From Clonostachys chloroleuca (taxonomy: Eukaryota > Ascomycota > Sordariomycetes > Hypocreales > Bionectriaceae), in NCBI GenBank assembly GCA_037952775.1, contig JBANAY010000004.1, forward strand, positions 4,774,001 to 4,838,000: DNA of 64,000 bases, written 5' to 3'. Positions 34,559-47,000 of this stretch are shown in pieces; the first letter of the stretch is position 1; each line of letters opens with the position of its first letter. Made by a program: the position numbers and the translations under genes. Under the pieces are notes generated by a model. That model saw only the letters and a list, made by a program, of their open reading frames with translations, ran no database searches and was not told the origin of the DNA.

Positions 34559-35599
34559 ATGGCCGGAGCAACCGCGAGAAAAACTGCCAAGCCAAAGCCA
34601 CAGGCAGCTTCAGCAAAGAAGGGCTCACCCCCAGCGCCCTTCAAGGAGCCACCTGAAGTCCTCCAGCCCTTCATCGACACCCTCTCAAGCAAGCATGTCT
34701 ACGTCGCGCACATTGACTCCAAGCCGGCAGCTTTCAAGCGCAAGCTTTTCCTGGTGCCGATTGCCATGAATATTGGTGTCGTGGCCCTCTTTGCCTTGCG
34801 CATGTATTACATTGTCCCTTATTACTGGAAGCTTATGATGTCGGGGTTCGGCAACCCCAATGAGACGACTTTCCCCGTCGAGACATCCACCTGGGCTGAG
34901 CTGGGATTTGAGATTCTCAAGCGGGGCTTCACCATGTTCTTTGACTTCCTCCTCTTCGTCTTCGTCTGGCCCTGGCCAGTCGAATTCGTTGCCGGCGTCG
35001 CTCATGGAAACCCTACTAGATGGCGATGGAATGTCGGGTTCCGCGAAAAGGAGATCTATGTCCGACGCAGCCGAGACTGGGATGTCGGCCTTGGCGACAT
35101 CCTCAAGCACGATGAGTCCCGCAGGATCTTCACGGCGTACATACAGCAGGCAACCTCCCCCACGCTGCAGGAACAGAAGACCGGCTACTTATTAATGAAC
35201 GGCCAATGGGACCTGGACTGGGACGCCATGGTGTACGCGCATGCCCTTGTGGACAAGAAGGACATTGCCCTGGACGCTTTCCGCACTGTTGTCCTGGTTC
35301 ACCACCAGGATCACGGCTGGCTCTGCTACGACACCAAGCTGAGTTCATCGGCAGAAGAGGACGAAAAGAGGCGCCAGGTATTTGCCTTCCGGGATGCTCT
35401 CGCAGCGATGGGCAAGGACAAGCTGTTCTATCGATGGGTTGAGATTGTGCAATTCGAGTCTACCCAACCCGGTGGGTTTGGGCCCGAGAAGCAGGAAGAG
35501 GCAGCCAAGAACATCCGCGAGCTCTTCCTCAAGGACGGCGTTGATTTTGATAAACTGTGGAAAGAGACAGTGGGGGCGGACAGTGTCACACCTATTTAG
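34559..35599 (+). CDS. Conserved fungal protein with two predicted membrane spans, function unknown
   Basis: A single exon of 346 residues with ordinary codon use. The N-terminus (about 1-30) is Ala/Lys/Pro-rich. Two hydrophobic segments are clear: about 63-88 (LFLVPIAMNIGVVALFALRM) and about 121-142 (MFFDFLLFVFVWPWPVEFVA). The following 200 residues look soluble and folded, with REKEIYVRRSRDWD, GYLLMNGQWDLDWDAMVYAH and VVLVHHQDHGWLCYD. I do not recognise a named family, although the protein looks strongly selected. It could reside in the ER or mitochondrial membrane; the sequence does not decide. The SET-domain gene follows on the same strand after 483 bases. Confidence 0.85.
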   Translation: MAGATARKTAKPKPQAASAKKGSPPAPFKEPPEVLQPFIDTLSSKHVYVAHIDSKPAAFKRKLFLVPIAMNIGVVALFALRMYYIVPYYWKLMMSGFGNPNETTFPVETSTWAELGFEILKRGFTMFFDFLLFVFVWPWPVEFVAGVAHGNPTRWRWNVGFREKEIYVRRSRDWDVGLGDILKHDESRRIFTAYIQQATSPTLQEQKTGYLLMNGQWDLDWDAMVYAHALVDKKDIALDAFRTVVLVHHQDHGWLCYDTKLSSSAEEDEKRRQVFAFRDALAAMGKDKLFYRWVEIVQFESTQPGGFGPEKQEEAAKNIRELFLKDGVDFDKLWKETVGADSVTPI

Positions 35600-36082
35600 C
35601 AAACTATGTCTAAGAGGGGTCGAGAATCAGCGTAGAGAAAACTTCGGCATAGCGAATGTGCACGATATTGCAACAATGTATTATTGTTCAGTGATAATCT
35701 TAATTGTTTTCAAACTTCATAAACTTAGCACACTATGTTGCGCCGAGGCATTGATTCAAGCTCTTCGAACGACCTTGACAACGACAAAGGCTGCATTCAA
35801 CAACACACAATGTGCAGCAAACAAAGGGTTTCTTTCTGCTTTTTGGCTTAGCTTGTTTGTTGTTTGCTTTGGCGTATTTCTCATTACTTAGAACTATTGG
35901 GTTGCCCCGAGGAAGGTTGAAATAAACCTCTCCTTCCCTGCTCTCTGCTTGCTCCTGTTATTCTCTCTCCCCTCCCCATATAAATACCCTCCACTTCATC
36001 CCTCACTTTATAAATTATTCTTCCTTCTCATCACATCCAAAGCTCTTGATGGTCACCAGAGCTTTGCTACTAGGCTGGCATC
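35600..36082. promoter_or_regulatory. Intergenic, SET-gene promoter
   Basis: The stretch ends in a pyrimidine-rich segment with a TATA box (35979-35986) about 100 bases before the SET gene ATG. Its left part is the 3' flank of the membrane protein gene. Confidence 0.45.
35979..35986 (+). promoter_or_regulatory. TATA box of the SET-domain gene
   Basis: TATAAATA inside a CT-rich stretch, about 100 bases upstream of the start codon, a plausible core promoter. Confidence 0.5.
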
Positions 36083-37147
36083 ATGGATTCTCTTTATAAA
36101 GTATGCCGGATCCCTAGTAAAGGGGAGGGTCTCATCGCGACTACGGATATCACGCGCGGCCAGCTCATCCTTTCAGAAGCCCCTCTCTTTCGATACACGG
36201 ACCCGCGGTTCAACGACCGCGGAGAGCCCTTCAGAGAATATAATAAATTGGGACGAGCCAAGCAGAAGAAAGTTTGGAAGCTCTTTGATGTGACCGGAAA
36301 TCGAAACCGAGCTGAGGATCTCGAGCTTGTGATGCGCACCAACGGCATCAAACTCAGGGACCCCAAGCACGATATGATGTATGGGCTATTCGAGGTCGCC
36401 TGCCGAATCAACCACTCTTGTCTCCCTAATACTCATTCCTCCTGGGACTCAGAAAAGGGCACGATTGAGATCTATGCGACGCAAAGCATCACACAGGGCG
36501 AGGAGATAACAAGCACATACATTGGAAACCTTGGTGAATATGCCGATCGCCAGCAATGCCTGTCATACATCTTCAAATTCACCTGCCGGTGCCGTCTATG
36601 CGCACTCCCAGAAGAAGATCGAGAAGCGAGTGACCTCCGCATCCACGAGATCAACTGTCTACGCCAGCGAGAAGTATCGACGCTCGACCAGATCCGGGAG
36701 TTACTCCAGTTATACGCCCAGGAGTCCATTGTCGACTGGCAACCAGTTGAAGCTTACGAAGGTGCATGGCAGCTTGCAAGACGCTCCGGTTACAGGACCA
36801 GAGCTCGCATCTTTGCCGAGCGTGGAGCAAAGCTTTGCGCTGAGATCGAAGGTATTGATGGTGCGAATACGGTCGAATGGCGAAAGCGGGCGATGGATTG
36901 TGGAGATGAGGACGAAGAGATGCCGGAAGATGGAGAGGAGTTTGAGGAGCGGCTCTTCGGAGAGCTGGAAGTGAAGGAGAACGTTGATGGCTGGGGAGGG
37001 GAGACTGGTTTTAGAAGATTGTCGAGGGCCATCTGTACTGTTTCATATCGAGGGAGATTTTGGGCAAATCCAACTTCCCTTCAAATCCACGCAGGACAGA
37101 CATACATGGTATGCCAAAGGAGCGAAAGATCGATCGTCAATTTTTGA
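36083..37147 (+). CDS. SET-domain protein, SMYD-like
   Basis: A single exon of 354 residues. The SET domain opens with GEGLIATTDITRGQLILSE, has the catalytic-site motif NHSCLPN (residues 110-116) and GEEITSTYI (139-147), and ends with a post-SET CxCxxC (C168, C170, C173). The usual MYND zinc finger insert of SMYD proteins is not visible between the SET halves, as in many short fungal members. These are putative protein lysine methyltransferases; the substrate is unknown. The acidic segment near 270-290 and the last 60 residues show no recognised domain. A missed intron near the 3' end is possible, so the extreme C-terminus is uncertain. Confidence 0.9.
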   Translation: MDSLYKVCRIPSKGEGLIATTDITRGQLILSEAPLFRYTDPRFNDRGEPFREYNKLGRAKQKKVWKLFDVTGNRNRAEDLELVMRTNGIKLRDPKHDMMYGLFEVACRINHSCLPNTHSSWDSEKGTIEIYATQSITQGEEITSTYIGNLGEYADRQQCLSYIFKFTCRCRLCALPEEDREASDLRIHEINCLRQREVSTLDQIRELLQLYAQESIVDWQPVEAYEGAWQLARRSGYRTRARIFAERGAKLCAEIEGIDGANTVEWRKRAMDCGDEDEEMPEDGEEFEERLFGELEVKENVDGWGGETGFRRLSRAICTVSYRGRFWANPTSLQIHAGQTYMVCQRSERSIVNF

Positions 37148-39336
37148 TCGATGTGGTTGAGTTGCTTTATTTCAAATCAAAATCGCATGCTGAATTAGGC
37201 TTCATGAAAAATAATATGAAAAAAATCAAGGTGCACAGAAATGAAGATCGTTAGCCGTTGCAAAGTGCCGAAGATGGGATGAAAGGCCTCGTGCGGTGAA
37301 AAACACCATGGTTCACATCTCGAGATCATACTGGAGAGAAGATTCGAAAACAAGGGCGAGGAAACATGTGCGGGTGCACAGCTCTGTGCGCAGCCTTGTT
37401 TGGACCGAGACGGGCAAAACACCAAAACTGTCTGGTTTTGACGAAGACGTAGCAGAGAAGGCAAGAAAAAGAAAACTACAACACAAGATGGGTATGATAT
37501 TATTGAACAACAAGGCAAAAAAAGAACTCGTCCTTGCGCCCCTGCCATCTACTCTCACAGTGGTGATGCTACAGCGACATTTGGCTTTTCTTTGCGTCGC
37601 AAATTTCACAAATCCTTGACCCAGGAATGTTACTTTTATTGACGTATCTGAGAAGGGATTCGAGCTTGGGCCTTGCGGCTTGCTTCGAATGCCTCTGGGT
37701 TTGACGAGTCGGCCAACTTCATCTCGCCCCTTCACTGGCGATGGGACGAGCTCGAAACTTGTATATAGAGCATTGGCAGGGCCTGTCCTGCTGTGTGCGG
37801 GGTAGACAGAGGCTTCGCGGCTGGCAGCTGGCGACAACCGCCTGCTGTCTGGGCTGCGCGGTGGGCATCGAGGGCCCTACAGCGGTCCCTAAGGGAGCCG
37901 TCTAAGTCTCGGTCAGGCGTCCTTCGCCTGTAGAGAGCTAGTCTCGTAGACGAACGGGAGATGGTCCTTGATAAGGATTCGGAGAGGCGGATCTTGGCCA
38001 AGCCTCATTACTACCATGCTCGTTTCCCTCCGTAACCACCATTCTGGTGAAGTCTGCGGAGGAAAGGGGGAAGATGGCCCTGCTCATAAATGCATCAGGC
38101 AGGCAGATTCCCTAATTGAGCTCCAACAACTTCGAAGGATACAGTTGCTACAGAACAGGTAGACAACGGTATGTAGAAGCTATATGATATTTTAGCAATG
38201 TCGGCCAGAGCAAATATTTGGATATACTAGGGACTGGTTGAGGGGTCAGTCGTTTTACCCTCCAACGAGCTCCATTGTTCTGGGCTTGTATAAGTTATAG
38301 AAGGGGCTGCCCTAAAAATCGGCATTTGGAAGGTGACTGACAGCTTTGAGCGCTGAGAGCTGCCATAACTTCATATGCTTGCCTCAAGCTGTGGGTGATG
38401 TAGTTGAAAAATAGGGGCAGACGTTGGTGTCTTATCATATTAAATTCCGGGTCGTGGAGCCGCACTATATGGTAGCCTGGAGCCCCGCCTACCCTGTAGA
38501 GCGCCTACCCGGAAGGCACTGACGCACATGCCAGCGCGTACAGCACTGCTACAGGCGTGAATCAGAGGTGCTCCGTGCACAATCCCTGCGTGTGTTGCCA
38601 AGTCTCGCGCTCAGCCTTAGCCCACGCCGCAGACGCTGGCAGGCGATCCACCATCGCTCTTACGTCGGCGTCGGGTACAACGAGGCCTATCTAATCCATC
38701 CAATACGTAGAGGTTGCGGGCCACGCGACTCAACATTCACGCCAGCACACTGGCCTTATTACTGCATGCACAGCCCTTCTGTAGGCCATTTCGCAGCTCC
38801 AGCTTCTGGATCGTGCAGCTTTTCCTTTCAATTCCCACACACCAGAGAGTGCTGCTTGATCGTACAGGTTCCAGCCATCCTGGACTTTGCTCGAATCTCT
38901 ATTTTTACCCTATCATTTCCCCCCACCCAATTCCTAATAGTCGGCTAGTGCAGACAGAAGAACCACCCCTTTTCTCGTTCTCTGTATAAAAAAATCCTCG
39001 GCTGGCGACAACTCGAAGATCCTCGCCGTCAATCTCCACGAACCCGGTGCTGAGGGATCGTAATCTGCCACCGGTCGCATTAATCTTTGTCATTTATTCG
39101 CTAATTTCGCGCCGCGTAATATCCCCTCTCGCAGCCGTTAGCAAGCTACCAGCTCTTCGCCTGGTCTGCCCAAGGTTTTGAAGCTTTCACCGATTAGCGA
39201 CCCGCATCCCAAATAACACCCTTGCCTCATTGCCCGAACACAACACACCCGTCGTTGTCCCAACCCCTACGACGAGCGCTACAGACGTGTTTGAGCCAAA
39301 CATTCGGGGCTGCCGTACCGTCCTCGATCAACAAAC
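37148..39336. other. Intergenic, 2.2 kb between SET and Vps74 genes
   Basis: The right end is CT-rich and is probably the Vps74 promoter and 5' UTR. A minus-strand open frame of 174 codons (37313-37837) has no family resemblance. The middle (about 37700-38560) is GC-rich but shows no transposon domain, terminal repeat or tRNA. Confidence 0.4.
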
Positions 39337-40569
39337 ATGTCTTCCGGACTCACGCGACGCCGCGGGGCTGGCGGTGCTCTGAGCCCAACCGAGGGCGAGA
39401 CTCCTACCACCCCCTCGAGAAGCAATTCCACCAACAATGCCCGGGACAGCGCCCCGGAGACCAGATACGAGAGCGGCGAAGGTGACCATCCGATTGCCTA
39501 TGATCCTCGGGATATGAGCGAGAGCGCCGAACGAAGCAAACAGCCAAAGCTTACCATGATGGAGGAGGTATTACTACTTGGTTTGAAGGACAAGCAGGTA
39601 AGCTGGAACTACTTGGCGATCGAAGTAGCCACCTAGACACCGAACTTACAATCATCCTCAGGGCTACCTCTCCTTCTGGAACGACAACATTTCATACGCC
39701 CTGCGGGGCTGCATTGTGATAGAACTGGCCTTCCGTGGCAGAATCGCTATGGAGAAGGACCCAGGCCGAAGACGGCTACCGCTGGCGGACCGAAACATCG
39801 AAGTCATCGACGACGCCCTGACCGGCGAGGTTCTCCTGGACGAGGCCTTGAAGATGATGAAGCAAAGCGAGAAGATGAGCGTCACGACTTGGATCGACCT
39901 GATGAGTGGTAAGGCCGGCTTTGCAACATGTTACTAATGCGTACTCCGAATTTAACATTAACACATGCTATAGGTGAGACTTGGAACTTGATGAAGATTG
40001 GATATCAGCTCAAGCAGGTTCGTGAGCGACTTGCCAAGGGACTTGTGGACAAGGGCATCCTACGAACCGAGAAGCGCAATTTCCTCTTGTTCGACATGGC
40101 GACTCACCCCGTGTCCGACGGCGGTGCCAAGGAGGAAATCCGAAGGCGTGTGCGCAACATCCTGACCCAGCGCACTGTCGTTCTCAATGGCAGCCAATTT
40201 CTACCCGAGAACCTTGAGTTCAGATACCTGCGTACCCTGGCTATGGTGTGCGCTGCCTACGCTGCCAACGTTTTAGAAAATGCTCTTTCTACCCTTGGAC
40301 ACGAGTCTCGGGAGCGTGCATTCGCCCAAACCGACGAGTTGTTGGCCGACTACAGCCAATGGCCATTTGGCAAGAAGGCTACAGGAAACGGGATCGGCGC
40401 CAACCTCCCCCAGGTTGTTGCAGAGGTGTGTATGCGTTTAAACTACAGACGGACGGTGGTACTTACTTTTTGACTCTAGGAAATCAGCAAAGGCAAGGAC
40501 AAGGAGTTACAGCTCGAGGTTGTCGCTGCTTGTCTGAGCGTCTTCACCAGGCTCGACTCCCTTCTCTAA
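39337..40569 (+). CDS. VPS74: Vps74/GOLPH3 (GPP34) Golgi phosphoprotein
   Basis: Four exons: 39337-39597, 39662-39908, 39974-40425 and 40480-40569. Phases agree throughout and the product is 349 residues. A disordered N-terminus of about 70 residues precedes the GPP34 domain: [59 protein letters not shown] and [20 protein letters not shown]. Family members bind phosphatidylinositol 4-phosphate at the Golgi and retain glycosyltransferases by packaging them into COPI vesicles. The RRR cluster after MSSGLT may serve in COPI binding, as described for Vps74. It is convergent with SURF6. Confidence 0.96.
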
Positions 40570-41447
40570 AGGGGTGACTGACTGCTACTCGTGCATCTCC
40601 TCTCTCTGGATGACCACCTAACATCCTCACATCCTCTTCTTCCGTCCGAAGCTTAATCAATCTTGCGGTTGCCATCGCCAAAAAGCAACGCAGGTGGCAT
40701 CGACAATTACGAGTCAGCTCTGAATACTAGGGGCACTCAATTCGAGCCCATGAGCCGATGCGTCATTGAACTCGTCAATTCGTTTTGTTTTATTATTTCT
40801 CGTGCTTCACAGGTTGGCGCTGGGCATAGGACTGGAAAATTATCAAAAAAAGGGCCGCTGTGATGTATTGGCGGGGGAGGGTTAGGCAATATCCCCCGAT
40901 CTTTTTGTCTTTTCAGATGCTCTCTTGGCAAAAATCTCCTGAGGCGGGCGATGAACAAAATACTGCGCAAAACAATACGGTCTCGATTTTTTTTATAGGG
41001 GCGAAGACCTAACGAAATTGGGGGTTTGGTACATCTACGTTACTGTATGAACGTGTTACCTTTTCGGTGGGTTCCTTTCCTCTGGCTCCTGGGAACAAAG
41101 AAGCGGCATGCATGGGAGAAAGCGTGTTATTCGCTGTGTATGTTTTTGATTCATCTTTCATTTATTCTTCTGTTGTAATGAACACAACATATTCTTTTCT
41201 AGTATGCCGAGAGCAGATTCTGAGAGACCCCTGTGCTTCGCTCATTGCTAATAAACTGACGTTGGCGAGCTCCTTTAATGTAATCGTGTAGAATTTGGTT
41301 GGGATATATTGAGATGTGGATACAGCATCCTCCTCGTATGTGAGCCGCGATGGCTGTGAGTAGCAAGTCGAGTTCCAATGCCAACAGCGGTTGGGAAAAT
41401 TGATCAACCACTCGGAATGAGTAATACAGGTTACAATCAGTTGTTAA
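40570..41447. other. Convergent 3' intergenic region
   Basis: 0.88 kb between the ends of Vps74 (+) and SURF6 (-). AT-rich sequence with several short A or T runs, presumably two 3' UTRs. Confidence 0.4.
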
Positions 41448-43288
41448 TTACTTGCGTCCGACACCTAGACTACCCTCGAAACCAGGCCTGCTCTTCTTCT
41501 TGGCGCCCGCGCCAGCCTTCTTCTTCTTCCCAGCCTTGCCAAGCAACTTATCCTCCCGACGTTTTCTGATATTATCCTCCCTCTTCTTCTGACGCTCCTT
41601 TTGCGCTTGCTGGACTCCATAAGCACGCTCCTTCCATGCCTTTTCGCTCTTTTTCTTAGCCGACTCCTTGCGCTTGACTGCCTTCTTCAGAATGGCCTCA
41701 TCATCCCGGATCTTCTCTCCTTCGACACGGCGACGAGCAGTCAGCCAGGCTTCCTTTTCTGCGATGTCTTTCTGCTTCTCGGCATCGAGTTCCTGTAGAC
41801 GCTTCTTCTGGTTCTGCACCTTGAGGAGGGCTGTTTTGGGGTCCGAGGGACCTTTTCTTTTGCCGTTGGTAAGGACGTAACTGAGGTCGTGGGAAAGCTG
41901 TGTGCCGTCGCCAAAGGCCATGCGGCCAAATGCGAAGTTACCAGTAGCCTCATCGAGTTCCACAGAGGGGCTCATGACACTGGGCGAATTCGATGCCAGG
42001 GCCTGCTCACGTTTCAGCTCTTCCTCGGCCTTGGCCTTCAGTCTCAGTTCCTTCTTGTGGGCCTTGCGCTGTGCTTCCTTTGCTCTCCGAGACTCGATGA
42101 GCTCCTGGCGAGTGCGGATAGGCTTTCCATCGGGACCATCGGCCTTGCGGGCGGCGCGCAGGGCCTCAATCTTTGCTGCTAGCCTGGCTCTCAGTGCAGA
42201 AGTGTCGCTGGGAATCTTGATGTGTTTTGGTTTTTCTGAAGGAGGGATTGCTGACGATAAAGAGGTGGATGTGCTGGCTGGTTCTGTGGAGGCACCATTG
42301 GGGCCGTTGGAATCGAAGAGGGGAGATTTATCCTGTCTCTCGGATGGAGCGCTTTCGCTGGCGTCGTCTTGCAGGCCTGAGAAGTCGGCTACTTCCGTTG
42401 CGAAGTCCCCCATTTCTTCGTCGCTGTCGACTTTGGTTTCGTCTTCTGCCTGTTGCTGCTTTAATTTCTTTCCCTTTGATTTGGGCACAGCATTGCTCGT
42501 CTGGCTGTTAGACGCCTCGGCTGGTGCAACTGACATGGACTCGTTGGCTTCCTCGTGAGCCTTCTTCTCGGCTTTCTTCTGCTTGCGCTTCTCCTTCTTT
42601 TCCTGCTTCTTAGATAACTTCTTTCCTAGTGAAGCATCTGCCTCCTCTAAATCTTCAGATTCAGCTTCCGGAGCCTCTTCGGGGGCCTCTTCGTCGACCT
42701 TCTGCTTCTTGTTGTTTTCGGATGTCTTTTTCTTCAGACCCTCGCCAGGTCGCTCAGCCTCGACACCTTCAAATGGTTCGAAATCATCTTCTTGCTCCTC
42801 GTCGTTATCCTTTTGCTCCAGTTCTCGTAGCTTTCGTTTATTCTTTGCCCGTTCATCCATCCCCTCCATAGCGGTGCGATTTTGTTCGCTATTGGGATCA
42901 AGCTTGTTCATCCGCGCAGCCCTGGCCTCTGCTTTGGTCTGCTTCTTTCGCATCCATTGGTCCTAGATTTGGGATTAGCCATGGTTTCGCGGATGATCTG
43001 ATCGATTGATGATCGTTGTGCGGGAGCTGGTCTCTGAGACCCAAATATCTGGGCGCGCTGGCTGGGATCACAAAAGAATATCGAAAGAAGGGTAGTAGCA
43101 TACTGTGTTGTCTTCGCCGTAATACACCTTGGCGGGTACCAGGCTCAGAAGGCCTTGGAAGGTGCCAGCCTGGCGCAAGCGGTCCTGCGGTAGTATGAGC
43201 TTTTGTCCATGAAACGCAAAATCTCACATTGGGCTCTTTGCAATCCCAGTGGGGTACAAGGACATACCTCCAGCAACCCCTCCGACAT
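41448..43288 (-). CDS. SURF6/Rrp14-like nucleolar ribosome biogenesis protein
   Basis: Three exons: 43288-43268 (21 bases), 43184-43104 and 42962-41448. All junctions fall in phase 0 and the product is 538 residues. The two small exons encode MSEGLLE and DRLRQAGTFQGLLSLVPAKV, the family's conserved N-terminus; YYGEDNT then joins DQWMRKKQTKAEARAARMN. A long charged, disordered middle leads to the SURF6 domain in the C-terminal half (RARLAAKIEALRAARKADG, RTRQELIESRRAKEAQRKAH, FAFGRMAFGDGTQLSHDLSY) and a Lys-rich tail. The protein functions in nucleolar pre-rRNA processing and 60S/40S assembly. It shares a divergent promoter region with Utp22. A model without the first two exons would lose the conserved start. 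Confidence 0.94.
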
Positions 43289-44056
43289 TTTGGCAATGCG
43301 TAATTCAGACCCGAAAGAAAACCCTGTGGATTTGAATGCGACAAGAAACCACTGGGCCTATGGATGTGATGATGGGGTCCAACAGGTCGTGTGCCGTGTA
43401 GAGGCAGTCGGTGTCAGGAAAAAAAAAGCAGGCGGTTGGACTTGGCCCGGGGGAACTTTTTTTTTAATGGGGCCGTTCTACTGGACTCCGTTCGCAACCC
43501 ACTCTTTGTAGTGAGTAGCTCTCTTAATGGGACCTGCGAAAACTGTCGGTTTTCGGGCAGCGCAAACGTCTTCGAAGTAACTACCTTCGAATTCTTTTCC
43601 GCCTAATAAATGAAATACAGATATATTTGAGATGCTTTAGACATCTTAAACCTGATGGAATCACGCATAGGTATGATTTCCGCCGGTGGTTATCAACAAC
43701 ACAATCCATCTAAGCCAGGTATTGTGATTCTCCGTTCGGGAATTTTTCTCTCTCTGGTTCTACAAGGGTGCAATAATAGTATTCCTAGCTGTAGATCGTA
43801 CGTCTTGTGAAGGACAAAACACTATCATGACATTACGAGTTTTACAACCGCAGAGGGTAAACTTCGATAGATACCTTGCATGAACAATATGCGTTAGCTT
43901 CGTTGTGACAGAATATGGACATGGGTCGCTCCTTATCGGCCGCTTATCGCCCCGCTCTCAGTGATAACGATAGCATCAACGGCTGTAAAAAAAAAAGTTG
44001 TTAAGACGCAGCCGACGTGCCACAAGCTACTATACACCAATATATGCGCAATTGCC
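43289..44056. promoter_or_regulatory. Bidirectional promoter region, SURF6 / Utp22
   Basis: 768 bases separate two ribosome biogenesis start codons. Near the Utp22 end two CTTATCGSC-type sites lie close together (about 43934 and 43944), i.e. GATA cores on the minus strand. An A10 run follows at about 43987. Confidence 0.5.
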
Positions 44057-47000
44057 ATGGAATCGAGCTCAAAACGTCGCAAGCTCGAGCACTCGGGCTC
44101 CGGTATAAAACATACCAACCTGATCGATTTCGAGTCCGGAAGCGCCACCCGTTTATCCACAGCAAGCATCTTCACTCTCCAGACGGATGAGCTACTCAGA
44201 GGTGCCAAAGTCGACTACGCCAAAACCTTGAAAGATGCAGATGAGCAATTGTATAAGCTTAAGCGGATCATAGACTCTATCGAAGGTCATGGTCCTGAGC
44301 CTGTGAGTAAAGTGCCCGTCCACCCACGTGGTTATTTCCAGAGCTCTACCTAACTATTTCCAGCTTGGCGAAGCAACCTCGAAATTCGAGAAGAAACATC
44401 GTATTACAGTGCCCTACCCCGAGCCGAGACCCGCCAAAGATGCGCCTTATCAACTATCATTCGAAAAGCCAGCGCAAGTGAACGTTGTGGGCAGCTATGT
44501 GGCCAGGTCTATGGTTAAGACTCAGTCGCGCTTTTGCGTCGACATGATCGTGCAGATGCCCAAAACCATGTTTCAAGAGAAGGACTACCAGAACATGCGC
44601 TACTTCTATCGAAGGGCATACTACATTGCATACATTGCATCGCAAGTGCGGAACGAGCTAGGCGACTCAGTGGATCTCAGTTTCGAGTTCCTTCACGACA
44701 ATCGCCTGTTGCCCGTTTTCCTAATTACGCCCAAAGCAGCGGAAGAAAATGGAAAATCGGTGAGCCAAAAGAAGAAGAAGACAGTCGCTTCTTGTCATTC
44801 TATCAGGGTGATCCCCTGCGCTCCTGAAGATCTCCTTCCAACGTCGAAGCTAGTCCCATCCTTCAACTCCAACCGAGGAAATGAGAAAGACAACAAAACC
44901 GCAACGCGTGGCACTCCATTCTACAACTCTACCCTTAAAGCTGAGGCGACCTTTGTCACCTATCTGCGCATTCTTACCCGTGCGAAAAAGGACTGCCCAT
45001 CCTTCCCTGATGCCTGCATTCTTGGCCGGACATGGCTGCAACAGCGAGGTTTTGGCTCTTCTATCTCACAAGGCGGGTTCGGTCATTTTGAGTGGTCTTT
45101 GCTCCTTGCTTTGCTTCTCCAAACCGGCGGACGAAATGGGCAGGCGACACTGTCAAACTCCCTCAGTGCCACGGAAATTTTCAAGGCCGCTGTTCAATTT
45201 CTCTCTGATACCGACTTCAACAAAAAGCCAACTATATTAGGAGCCTACAATGGCACTCTTGATGCAGTCCGAGAAACTGGCCCAATTCTATATGACCCTT
45301 CAACCAGTCTTAACGTGTTGTTTAAAATGCATCCTTGGTCAGCAAGCTTGCTGCAGCAATATGCCAAATCTACCACTGATCTCCTCTCTGACGAAGCAGC
45401 TGATAAATTTGAGTCTATCTTTATTGTCAAGGCCGATATTCTCTCGCAAATTTACGATGCAACTTTTACTATTAAAAGTCAGGACATGACAAAGTCATCG
45501 GGATCACCAGATCGACGTGGTGCTGTGTCGGAGTTCAGCCTCGAGGCTTACAAAGTGCTGAAGAAGGCATATGGAGGTCGCGCTCAATTATTGCATATCC
45601 GTGCCCCTACCACAAGCAAATGGTCTCTCGGGGCAAATCCTCCACCCGAGTTCGACCACGTAACTGTGGGCGTGACATTCCAATTTGCCCAGATGTCCCG
45701 CCAGATGGAGCATGGCCCTCCTGCAGAGGAGCAAAAGGAAGCTGCCAGGTTCCGCCAATTTTGGGGTGAAAAGGCAGAGCTACGGCGATTCAAAGACGGC
45801 AGTATCTTGGAATGCGTTGAGTGGCAAAGCCGGCTCCCATTCCAGGTTTGCGAAGAAATTGCCCGTTATATTCTTGCCCGACATCTTAAGTTGACCCAAG
45901 AGGAAGTCTCTTTCCATGGTCCAGGACTCCACTCTGTGCTAGAATTCTCAAGCATGGACAAAGATGCCTTCGACTCGGCGCGGAAGGCTTTTCAGACTTT
46001 CGAGCATGATATTCGAACTCTCGAGGATCTCCCATTACAGATACGACAGCTCTCCCAGGTATCGTCCTATGCTCGGTATGCATCATTGTACCCTCCCATG
46101 CTGGGCTTCCACGCGGGCTCTATTCAGCCAATGGAGGTCAACATGCATTTTGAGGCCTCGAATAAATGGCCTGAAAATCTCATTGCCATCCAAGAAGCTA
46201 AGATAGAATTTCTGCTCGACATCGACAGGCGTCTCACCGGAGCTCATGAGAACATCACCACTTACCTTGGAAGGGAAAATAGAGATGTCGGTGTGGAGAA
46301 TCTGGCCTATCTCGACGTCGTGTATGAAAATGGTGCAGCCTTCCGAGTTAGGGTACACTGTGACCTAGAGGAGGTTCTCCTGGGACGACAAGTGATGAAC
46401 AAGACCCTTGATCACTATATCCGTGATGAAGCCGAGGAAACACTGGCCAGCGTCAACTGGCAGTACAGTACTCTGGCCTTGCACACACAAATGATTGCCA
46501 CTTTCTGCACCCGATTCCACGCTCTTTCACAGTCCATCCGTCTAGTGAAGGAATGGTTCAATGCTCACAAGCTTATGGGGCACATCAGTGAGGAGGTTAT
46601 CGAGCTGTTGGTGCTCCATGTCTTCCTCACCCCTTACCCCTGGAAGATGCCCTCATCGGCTTCAACAGGGTTCTTGCGCACCCTGGATTTCCTCGCACGG
46701 TGGAATTGGAAAGAAGAGCCGCTCATTGTCGACTCAGCCGAGTCTCTGACGACCGACGAGCGCTCCGCAATCTACAAGAATCTCGAAACCTGGCGAAAGA
46801 GAGATCCCAACATGAACAACGTCGTCCTCTTCATTGCCACATCGCATGACCACTCAGGTCGCGCGTACACCCGCCACAACCCCTCGAAGCTCATTGCATC
46901 GCGCATGACCAGGCTGGCCCAAGCCGCCTGCAAGCTAGTCAAGGAGAAGGACTACCGCCTTGATCCTGTTCAGCTATTTGAGACCTCTCTCAGCGACTAC

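Noticed and set aside
37313..37837. 174-codon minus-strand frame between SET and Vps74
   Set aside because: Its composition is random-like with no conserved motif, and it overlaps other frames.
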